Source: an uncultured Prevotella sp. (GTDB lineage Bacteria; Bacteroidota; Bacteroidia; Bacteroidales; Bacteroidaceae). Taken from it: a DNA stretch of 10,423 bases. The notes beneath the pieces are model-generated. The model worked only from the letters and a program-made list of their open reading frames with translations, did no database searches and was not told the origin of the DNA. Numbering within the stretch: the first letter of the stretch is position 1; each line of letters begins with the position of its first letter. Of this stretch, positions 1 to 5,199 are shown piece by piece. The DNA is taken from assembly GCA_905372445.1 (NCBI GenBank), contig CAJPPF010000074.1, forward strand, positions 1 through 10,423. The letters are read 5' to 3'. A program made the translations under genes and the position numbers.

Positions 1-4
1 CCAC

Positions 5-70
5 TACGCCTGAGGCGGAACGTGATAAATCACGCCCCTACGCTGTCTCGACAAACGTAGAGAGGCTTGC
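5..70 (-). repeat. Intergenic palindromic repeat, copy A
   Basis: The core at 19-42 is a perfect 24-bp reverse complement of 1654-1677 and is centred on the palindrome CGTGATAAATCACG. Similarity continues with scattered mismatches on both sides: CGACAAACG at 49-57 matches CGTTTGTCG in copy B, and GGCTT at 64-68 matches AAGCC in copy B. The whole related stretch is about 65 bp. Bases 5-13 (TACGCCTGA) recur after the core in copy C, so the element may be built of tandem units of which the window shows only the end. This resembles REP-like dispersed intergenic repeats. No transposase is present, so the mechanism of spread is unknown. Confidence 0.75.
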
Positions 71-230
71 GCCGCGGAAAATATCGCCACGGAAAATGAC
101 AGGATAAAACTTTTCTTTTTGATATAACAGTAATCGTCGTTTAGTATAACTGCAGAACTACTGCAGGAAAGTGGCAAAAGACACACAAGGCGAACTATTT
201 AATCCAAATCTGATGAATTCAAGCATTTTG
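71..230. other. Intergenic stretch upstream of yfcE, no gene
   Basis: No credible coding region is seen here; the only open frame is a short cysteine- and serine-rich minus-strand frame that runs through the repeat. Two ACTGCAG heptamers lie close together around 150-165, giving a small direct and inverted repeat of CTGCAG. A pair of similar GCGGAAAAT / ACGGAAAAT strings lies around 74-97. No function can be assigned to either. Confidence 0.5.
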
Positions 231-262
231 TTTGCTATTCATGCAGTATTTCCGTAATTTTG
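231..262 (+). promoter_or_regulatory. Bacteroidetes-type promoter for yfcE
   Basis: TTTG at 231-234 and TAATTTTG at 255-262 are separated by 20 nt, matching the -33/-7 consensus (TTTG, TAnnTTTG) used by the primary sigma factor of Bacteroidetes. The -7 box ends 27 nt before the ATG at 290, leaving a short leader. Activity is inferred from the consensus match. Confidence 0.72.
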
Positions 263-289
263 CATTGAAGCAAATACCACAGTAATGAT

Positions 290-832
290 ATGAAATATTT
301 AATTGTAAGCGATATTCACGGCAGTGCCCCTCGTATGGAGCAGGTGATTGCCTTCTTCGAGAAAGAGAAAATAGACATGCTTCTCATTTTAGGTGACATT
401 CTAAACTACGGTCCACGTAATGGTGTTCCCGAGGGACTTGATGCTCCGCGCATCGTAGAGCTACTCAATAAAAACAGTGACAAGATTATAGCAGTGCGTG
501 GAAACTGCGACTCGGAAGTGGACCAGATGCTGCTCGACTTTCCAATCATGAGCGACTATGCCATGATTGTCGACAACGGCGTGCGTCTATTCCTCACTCA
601 CGGGCATATTATCAACGAGAATAACATGCCATCCGTTGCGTGCGACATATTCCTTTACGGCCATACACACATTCAGAAGTTAGAGCGTAAGGGCAACATC
701 ATAGTGTGCAACACCGGTAGCATAACATTCCCTAAAGGTGGAAATGAACCTACATTTGCCACATACGAAGCAGGATTACTACGCATTCATCATCTCGACG
801 GAAGCGTGATGAAGCAAATAGATGTCAGGTAA
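290..832 (+). CDS. yfcE: YfcE/MJ0936-type metallophosphoesterase
   Basis: A 180-residue cytoplasmic metal-dependent phosphodiesterase of the calcineurin-like superfamily. The dinuclear metal site is complete: D8 and H10 (SDIHG), D36 (GDILNYGP), N72 (RGNCD), H104 (THGH), and H125 and H127 (YGHTH). C73 after N72 occupies the place where other family members have a catalytic histidine, a known trait of the YfcE/MJ0936 branch. Family members hydrolyse phosphodiesters in vitro, including model substrates, but the natural substrate is not settled. The length (about 180 residues) is normal and no signal peptide is present. The ATG at 290 lies 27 nt after a consensus -7 box, which supports this start. 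The gene appears monocistronic: trxA downstream has its own promoter 300 nt away. The family call is secure; the physiological role is open. Confidence 0.93.
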   Translation: MKYLIVSDIHGSAPRMEQVIAFFEKEKIDMLLILGDILNYGPRNGVPEGLDAPRIVELLNKNSDKIIAVRGNCDSEVDQMLLDFPIMSDYAMIVDNGVRLFLTHGHIINENNMPSVACDIFLYGHTHIQKLERKGNIIVCNTGSITFPKGGNEPTFATYEAGLLRIHHLDGSVMKQIDVR

Positions 833-1130
833 TGAGATTCTGGTTTAACTGCCACAGAGACGTAACGGCTGACATGTTGTCATAAACCCAAAAACGGTCA
901 ATAGACCGCGGTGTCGTTTTATTATCAAAGAACAAGAGCTTTCCTACTGCTTTCGCCCGCTTGTGTGGCATCTTGCTAGCCGTATTACCTCGACGTAGCC
1001 CGCTACGCCTTCGATGAAACGTCTGCACATCTGATCAACAATCTAACAAAATCAGGCAAGGAGTCTAATGACCGATTCGGATTCAATAGCATAGAAAAAA
1101 TAAGCACATAATAAAGTTCTGACAAATTAT
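833..1130. other. Intergenic region with repeat-like sequence; possible small minus-strand ORF
   Basis: No known gene is recognised. A minus-strand open frame of 67 codons (1028 to 825) begins with an arginine-rich stretch and overlaps the end of yfcE by a few bases. It has no recognised domain and no promoter was found, so it is more likely repeat sequence than a gene. The stretch holds a CGTAGC-CC-GCTACG palindrome (994-1007), a small hairpin CGGTC-AATA-GACCG (895-908) that on the minus strand is followed by five T, and GACGTAACGGCTGAC (859-873), which reappears inverted with one extra base at 1689-1704. CTACGCCT and a following AACG near 1003-1022 weakly resemble the left end of copy A. 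Confidence 0.45.
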
Positions 1131-1161
1131 TTTGCTGTTTGGCATATTAATTGTACCTTTG
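1131..1161 (+). promoter_or_regulatory. Bacteroidetes-type promoter for trxA
   Basis: TTTG at 1131-1134 and TACCTTTG at 1154-1161 are separated by 19 nt, an exact match to the TTTG / TAnnTTTG pattern. The ATG at 1188 follows after a leader of about 20 nt that is A-rich (AATTAAAAAGAAAAG) and lacks a clear Shine-Dalgarno sequence, as is typical for highly expressed Bacteroidetes genes. Confidence 0.8.
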
Positions 1162-1187
1162 CAAGCAACTAATTAAAAAGAAAAGTT

Positions 1188-1505
1188 ATGGAAGTAAAGA
1201 TTACAAGTGATAATTTTGAGAGTTATAAGAATGGCGAATTACCATTCGTAGTTGACCTATGGGCAACATGGTGCGGTCCATGCCGTATGCTTGGTCCGAT
1301 CGTCAGCGAGTTGGCAAACGATTATGATGGCAAGATCGTCGTTGGCAAGTGCGATATTGAAGAGAACGAAAGCATACCAATGGAGTATGGCGTTCGTAAT
1401 ATCCCTACACTGCTTTTCTTCAAAGGCGGTGAACTTGTTGACAAGTTTGTAGGTGCTGCAAATAAGGCGACACTGAAAGAAAGATTCGACAAGCTGCTCG
1501 GCTAA
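1188..1505 (+). CDS. trxA: Thioredoxin
   Basis: A 105-residue single-domain cytoplasmic thioredoxin, a protein disulfide reductant that would be recycled by thioredoxin reductase. The redox motif WCGPC is at 28-32 inside WATWCGPCR, the cis-proline is P73 in NIPTL, and the buried aspartate of the fold is D23 (VVDLWA). The C-terminal GxxxxxxL helix region is complete. An extra cysteine, C55 (GKCDIEE), lies in the middle strand. There is no signal peptide or lipobox, so this is not a periplasmic TlpA/ResA-type protein. Its own consensus promoter lies just upstream and a strong terminator just downstream, so it is a single-gene unit. Other thioredoxin paralogues are common in Bacteroidetes, so the symbol denotes family rather than proven orthology. 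Confidence 0.95.
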   Translation: MEVKITSDNFESYKNGELPFVVDLWATWCGPCRMLGPIVSELANDYDGKIVVGKCDIEENESIPMEYGVRNIPTLLFFKGGELVDKFVGAANKATLKERFDKLLG

Positions 1506-1535
1506 GGCTTTAAAAACAAAATCATATAAGTAAAA

Positions 1536-1572
1536 GGGGATGTGTCTGCATTGACACATCCCCCTTTTTTTT
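1536..1572 (+). terminator. Strong intrinsic terminator after trxA, probably bidirectional
   Basis: The perfect 11-bp stem GGGGATGTGTC (1536-1546) / GACACATCCCC (1553-1563) has a 6-nt loop, followed by C and eight T (1565-1572). It begins 30 nt after the trxA stop. On the opposite strand the same hairpin is followed by TTTT (complement of 1532-1535), so it may also stop minus-strand transcripts from the fucosidase side, although it lies about 245 nt beyond that gene's stop codon. Confidence 0.92.
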
Positions 1573-1583
1573 CGCAAAGCCCA

Positions 1584-1648
1584 CCGACAAGGATCTTACG
1601 TGTAAGCAGCGCCGGTGTCTCCTCGTAAAAGCCTCCGGCGTTTGTCGG
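1584..1648. other. Nested inverted repeats, possible three-way junction
   Basis: The outer arms CCGACAA (1584-1590) and TTGTCGG (1642-1648) enclose two inner inverted repeats: CTTAC-GT-GTAAG (1595-1606) and CGCCGG (1610-1615) / CCGGCG (1635-1640). All are perfect matches. Read as single-stranded nucleic acid, they could form a three-way junction. The right side runs into repeat copy B, so the structure may be part of that mobile repeat rather than a regulatory RNA. Confidence 0.45.
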
Positions 1649-1692
1649 GACGCCGTAGGGGCGTGATTTATCACGTTACGCTTCCTGCGTCA
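1627..1692 (+). repeat. Intergenic palindromic repeat, copy B (inverted relative to A)
   Basis: The core at 1654-1677 is the exact 24-bp reverse complement of copy A's core. Flanking similarity extends left through CGTTTGTCG (1639-1647) and AAGCCTC (1629-1635), and right through CGC, TC and GCGT, giving about 65 bp of related sequence with point differences. It lies in the convergent gap between trxA and the fucosidase gene. Confidence 0.75.
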
Positions 1693-1714
1693 GCCGTTTA
1701 CGTCAACCGTTTGC
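1688..1714. repeat. 13-bp tandem repeat, two copies plus remnant
   Basis: CGTCAGCCGTTTA (1688-1700) is followed directly by CGTCAACCGTTTG (1701-1713), with two differences. A decayed third unit, CGTTATTGTCCGTTT, follows to about 1728. The first junction (1689-1704) also matches the reverse complement of 859-873 except for one inserted T, linking this spot to the yfcE-trxA gap. Confidence 0.55.
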
Positions 1715-1738
1715 GTTATTGTCCGTTTCCATGGGAAT

Positions 1739-1790
1739 GCGGAACGTGAGAAATCACGCCCATACGCCTGACGGAATGTGATAAGCGACG
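1739..1790 (-). repeat. Degenerate third copy of the intergenic repeat, copy C
   Basis: GGAACGTGAGAAATCACGCC at 1741-1760 matches copy A's core with one change (G for T inside the palindrome), in the same orientation as A. It is followed by ATACGCCTGA and then CGGAATGTGATAAGCGACG, which looks like a second, more decayed unit. The TACGCCTGA link is the same string that precedes the core at 5-13, supporting a tandem-unit structure for the family. Confidence 0.6.
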
Positions 1791-1816
1791 GATGATGTTT
1801 ATTACTCAAGACAGTA

Positions 1817-3175
1817 TCAGTTGAGAGTGATAACCTGTCCTTCACCTCGATACAGCTTAACAGGACCGTCAAGCAGTACGGCAATGACGGTTACATTCTC
1901 ATCCTGCACCTCTTCCGGCACGTCAATATATACTATACCCGGCAGAGAACTCCAGTAAGGCTTGTCATATAGCTTCCAGTTGAGCATCGTACCGTTGCCG
2001 ACGACCCACACGCGATTCACCTTATTAATAATGCCACGCAGGGCAACATCGGCACGAACCTTATTAGGTATATAAAGGTACAGGATGTTGCCTTCTTTGT
2101 TCAATGTCGTATATCCGTCAGTGAAATGTTCCTTTGGCAATCCGGCGCGGGTGCCGTAAACAGCTTCCTTGTGCTTGTTTGTCCATCTGCCGAACTCTTT
2201 CAATATCTTCACTTGCTCCTGCGGAATTGTTCCGTCCGCCTTAGGACCGATGTCAAGGAGCAGGTTTCCTCCATTGCTCATACAATCACAGAAAGTACGC
2301 ACAAGCTGATGTGGTGTCTTGTAATTTCTGTCCGTAGGCTGATATCCCCACGAGTCGTTCATTGTGTAGCACAGTTCCCAGTACTTACTTTCAGGGCGAA
2401 CAACCGGTATGCCCTGCTCCGGGGTGGCATAATCGCCATATCCCTGAATACGCGAATTGACAATACATTGCGGATTGGAAGAACGAAGAAGGTTGATAAT
2501 TCCTTTAGAGTCCCAGTCTTCTGCTGTCTGCTCCCAATCGCCATCAAACCAATACAGGTCGGGCTTGTAATTGTCGTTGAGTTCCTTTAACTGCGAGAAA
2601 TTGAACTTACAGAACCTTTTCCAGCGTGCGGAATCATCTTTTATATTATAACGGGCGAATGTCTTTGTCTTGTTGGGATAGTCTTCGTGGCTCCAGTCAA
2701 GCAGCGAATAATAGATGCCCAAATGCAGATTATTACGTTTCTTCACCTCATTGACAAACGGCGTTAGTACGTCACGCTTGGTGGCAGAGCATTTCCTTGC
2801 ACTTAAATCACCCGCCTTCGTGTCCCACAGAGCAAAGCCGTCATGATGCTTAGAAGTGATAACGGTATATTGCGCCCCACTCTGTTCTATCAAGTCGACC
2901 CACGTCTTTGGATCATATTTGCTTGCCGAAAAACCTTTTGTCTGCTGCATATACTCATCGTAAGGCAGGTAATTGTTGTAGAACGACCAGCTTTCCGACA
3001 CTCCACGCACAGCATATATGCCCCAATGAATGAAGATACCCAACTTAGCATCGGCAAACCATTGCATTCGTTGCTCATAGGTATCTTGGCTTTCACCTGT
3101 CAAACGTGTTTCCTGAGCAGTGCCTGATGCGACATTAATTATCAGCAAGGCAAAAGAAAAAAGAATCTTTTTCAT
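1817..3175 (-). CDS. Secreted GH29 alpha-L-fucosidase
   Basis: A 452-residue glycoside hydrolase family 29 enzyme that removes alpha-linked L-fucose from glycans by a retaining mechanism. An N-terminal signal peptide (MKKILFSFALLIINVASGTAQ, about residues 1-21) indicates export to the periplasm. No lipobox is visible, and no T9SS C-terminal sorting domain follows the catalytic part. Family landmarks: HWG at 50-52, HHDGF at 110-114 in the fucose pocket, and YWFDGDW at 208-214, where D211 is the expected nucleophile. SNGGNLLLDIGP and the YGTRAG segment are typical of GH29. The last 100 or so residues form the usual beta-rich C-terminal domain. The acid/base residue cannot be placed by eye, so GH29-A versus -B is undecided. 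The gene starts 12 nt after tsaE stops and has no visible promoter, so it probably rides on the aroA operon, which is an odd place for a glycosidase. Confidence 0.92.
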   Translation of the reverse strand: MKKILFSFALLIINVASGTAQETRLTGESQDTYEQRMQWFADAKLGIFIHWGIYAVRGVSESWSFYNNYLPYDEYMQQTKGFSASKYDPKTWVDLIEQSGAQYTVITSKHHDGFALWDTKAGDLSARKCSATKRDVLTPFVNEVKKRNNLHLGIYYSLLDWSHEDYPNKTKTFARYNIKDDSARWKRFCKFNFSQLKELNDNYKPDLYWFDGDWEQTAEDWDSKGIINLLRSSNPQCIVNSRIQGYGDYATPEQGIPVVRPESKYWELCYTMNDSWGYQPTDRNYKTPHQLVRTFCDCMSNGGNLLLDIGPKADGTIPQEQVKILKEFGRWTNKHKEAVYGTRAGLPKEHFTDGYTTLNKEGNILYLYIPNKVRADVALRGIINKVNRVWVVGNGTMLNWKLYDKPYWSSLPGIVYIDVPEEVQDENVTVIAVLLDGPVKLYRGEGQVITLN

Positions 3176-3187
3176 AAAAATATGTTT

Positions 3188-3601
3188 TTATTCTACAGTG
3201 ACTAATCGACTTCCGTCATCTACTTCCTTGATGTTTACAATAACAGCCTCCTCCGGCAAGACATCCTCAATGAGTTCGGGCCATTCGATGAAACAAAGGT
3301 TGCCACTGCCGAAATAGTCCTCGCCACCCATATCGTAAAACTCATCGAGTTTCTTTATACGGTAGAAATCGAAATGATATAGCGGCTTGCCAGTGCCCGT
3401 AGTGTACTCATTCACAATGGCGAAAGTGGGCGATGTGATGACATCCTCCACCCCTAACTCCTCGCAGATAGCTTTGATGAATGTCGTCTTGCCTGCCCCC
3501 ATACTGCCATAGAAGGCAAATATCCTGCGCTCGCCGATACTCTCGACAAACTGCCTGGCAGTGCTACTGATTTCTTCAAGTGATTGTATTTTTATTTCCA
3601 T
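3188..3601 (-). CDS. tsaE: tRNA threonylcarbamoyladenosine biosynthesis ATPase TsaE
   Basis: A 137-residue cytoplasmic P-loop ATPase that works with TsaB and TsaD to place t6A at position 37 of ANN-decoding tRNAs. The Walker A motif is GSMGAGKTT at 32-40 (K38). The family switch sequence TSPTFAIVNEY is at 56-66, HFDFYR at 76-81, and FIEWPE at 104-109 contains the conserved tryptophan. The length is slightly below the E. coli protein's but contains all motifs. It begins 20 nt after porX ends and precedes the fucosidase gene by 12 nt. TsaB and TsaD are not in the window. It probably has no role in secretion; its place here is likely co-transcription only. Confidence 0.95.
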   Translation of the reverse strand: MEIKIQSLEEISSTARQFVESIGERRIFAFYGSMGAGKTTFIKAICEELGVEDVITSPTFAIVNEYTTGTGKPLYHFDFYRIKKLDEFYDMGGEDYFGSGNLCFIEWPELIEDVLPEEAVIVNIKEVDDGSRLVTVE

Positions 3602-3621
3602 TGTATTGTTGTTTTATATTG

Positions 3622-5184
3622 TTATCGTTTTCTTGGTGTCATAGTGACAAGCGGGACGAGCATCTCCTCCATTGATATTCCTCCATGTTGGAACGTGTCC
3701 TTATAGTAACTGACGTAATAGTTGTAGTTATTCGGGTAGGCAAAGAATGCATCGCCCGTAGCAAAGACATAAGATGTCGATATGTTTGGCGACGGCAATT
3801 GCGCCTTGCGAGGCTCCTTTATCGTAAACACTTCCTTTGTATTATAGCTCAGGTTTTTACCCAGCTTATAGCGCAGATTGGTATTGGTGTTCCTATCTCC
3901 GATAATCTTCACCGGCTTTGACGCACGTATACTGCCGTGGTCGGTCGTGATGATAATCTTATAGTCGCTCTGCGACAGCCATTTGAATAGCTCTGCGAGC
4001 ATGGAATGGCGGAACCACGACAGAGTAATCGAACGATAGGCGCTCTCATTGTTTGCGAGCTCGCGCACCATCTTCGATTCTGTGCGGGCATGTGACAGCA
4101 TGTCGATGAAGTTCACCACGAGCACATTCAGGTCGTAATGCTTCAAGTCTGCCAGCTTTGCAATGTACTTCTCAGCTGCCTGCGAGTCGTTAACCTTATT
4201 ATAACAACAGGTATCTTTCCGCCTGAATCGCTCTATCTGTGTCTGGATCAACGGTCCCTCGTTCAAGTTCTTTCCCTCTTCTTCATCCTCGTCGACCCAC
4301 AGTTCAGGAAACATCTCCGCGATCTTATTAGGCATAAGTCCCGAGAATATGGCATTGCGTGCATACTGAGTAGCCGTCGGGAGAATGGTGAGATACATGT
4401 CCTCATCAATGTCAAACATATCTCCTATCTCCTGCGACAACACTCGCCACTGGTCGAAACGGAAGTTATCGATTACAATGAGAAACACCTTCTCGCCGGC
4501 ATTGAGCAGAGGAAACACCTTATTCTTGAAGATGTCAGGGCTCATAGTAGGTCGGTTGCCACCAACGAACGTCTGCGGATTGACCCAGTCCATATAGTTT
4601 TTCTTTATGAATTTCGCAAATGCGATGTTTGCTTCTTCCTTCTGCATGTTCAGCATTTCCGTCATCTGCGAGTCTGTAGACGACAGTTCCACTTCCCAGC
4701 GAACCAGTTTTCGGTATATCTCCTTCCAGTCCTCAATACTGTCGCAATCAGCTATCTGCATCGAAATCTGCATAAATTCCTGTTGATAGCCGCTCTGCGT
4801 CACCTCTGTCACAATCTCCTTGCGATGAATATTCTTCTTCAGCGTGAGGAGAATCTGGTTAGGATTAACCGGTTTGATAAGGTAATCGGCAATCTTCGAG
4901 CCTATCGCCTGGTCCATTATATCTTCCTCCTCGCTCTTTGTGACCATCACAACAGGCGTGGCAGGCTGTATGTTCTTTATCATCTGCAGGGTCTCAAGTC
5001 CCGTCAGTCCGGGCATCATCTCGTCCAACAGGACAAGGTCAAAGGTCCGCTGCTGACACTGTTCAACAGCATCAGTGCCATTGCTGACCGTTATGACCTC
5101 ATATCCTTTCTTCTGAAGAAAAATGATATGTGCCTTCAGCAACTCTATCTCGTCATCTGCCCAAAGTAATAATCCGTTGCTCAT
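3622..5184 (-). CDS. porX: PorX: T9SS response regulator with PglZ/alkaline-phosphatase-like domain
   Basis: A 520-residue cytoplasmic two-domain regulator of the type IX secretion system. The receiver domain (about 1-120) has the acidic pair D10-D11, phospho-acceptor D54 (LLDEMMPG), T82 and K104 (IKP). A helical linker (about 125-210) leads to a PglZ domain of the alkaline phosphatase superfamily (about 215-515). Candidate zinc ligands are all present: D239 (VIDNFRFDQ), T272 (PTATQYAR), D361 and H365 (FIDMLSH), D415-H416 (TTDHG) and H500 (FQHGG). In Porphyromonas gingivalis PorX, this domain binds zinc and has phosphodiesterase activity on oligonucleotides; phosphorylation of the receiver promotes dimerisation and function. 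The partner kinase PorY and sigma factor SigP are not in the window. The ATG lies 2 nt after the porW stop, with GGAAGGA eight nt upstream inside porW, suggesting coupled translation. The length and ligand set indicate an active protein. Confidence 0.95.
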   Translation of the reverse strand: MSNGLLLWADDEIELLKAHIIFLQKKGYEVITVSNGTDAVEQCQQRTFDLVLLDEMMPGLTGLETLQMIKNIQPATPVVMVTKSEEEDIMDQAIGSKIADYLIKPVNPNQILLTLKKNIHRKEIVTEVTQSGYQQEFMQISMQIADCDSIEDWKEIYRKLVRWEVELSSTDSQMTEMLNMQKEEANIAFAKFIKKNYMDWVNPQTFVGGNRPTMSPDIFKNKVFPLLNAGEKVFLIVIDNFRFDQWRVLSQEIGDMFDIDEDMYLTILPTATQYARNAIFSGLMPNKIAEMFPELWVDEDEEEGKNLNEGPLIQTQIERFRRKDTCCYNKVNDSQAAEKYIAKLADLKHYDLNVLVVNFIDMLSHARTESKMVRELANNESAYRSITLSWFRHSMLAELFKWLSQSDYKIIITTDHGSIRASKPVKIIGDRNTNTNLRYKLGKNLSYNTKEVFTIKEPRKAQLPSPNISTSYVFATGDAFFAYPNNYNYYVSYYKDTFQHGGISMEEMLVPLVTMTPRKR

Positions 5185-5199
5185 TTTCAGAATCCTTCC
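5185..5199 (-). promoter_or_regulatory. Shine-Dalgarno-like site for porX inside the porW end
   Basis: On the minus strand GGAAGGA (complement of 5193-5199) sits 8 nt before the porX ATG, within the last codons of porW (Glu-Gly-Phe). Strong purine-rich ribosome sites are uncommon in this phylum, and the stop-to-start gap is 2 nt, so reinitiation after porW is plausible. Confidence 0.45.

Noticed and set aside
4..186. Minus-strand 60-codon frame at the left edge
   Set aside because: It runs through repeat copy A and has no domain, promoter or ribosome site.
895..908. Terminator for yfcE
   Set aside because: The stem is only 5 bp and the T-run lies on the minus strand; on the plus side only a weak, bulged pairing to CGTTTT exists.
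1258..1577. Minus-strand frame opposite trxA
   Set aside because: It is antisense to a clear thioredoxin gene and passes through the terminator hairpin.
1..1816. CRISPR array from repeated palindromic units
   Set aside because: Units are unevenly spaced, in both orientations and divergent, with no regular spacers and no cas genes.
2126..2590. Plus-strand frames inside the fucosidase gene
   Set aside because: They are antisense shadows; the GH29 frame carries the signal peptide and catalytic motifs.
4138..5169. Long plus-strand open frame of 343 codons opposite porX
   Set aside because: It is fully antisense to a well-supported gene; its product is rich in Leu, Arg and His with no recognisable domain, as expected from a mirrored coding frame.
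3622..5184. PglZ domain as sign of a BREX or other phage-defence system
   Set aside because: The receiver-linker-PglZ layout and the porW neighbour identify PorX. No BREX methyltransferase, BrxC or BrxL genes are present.
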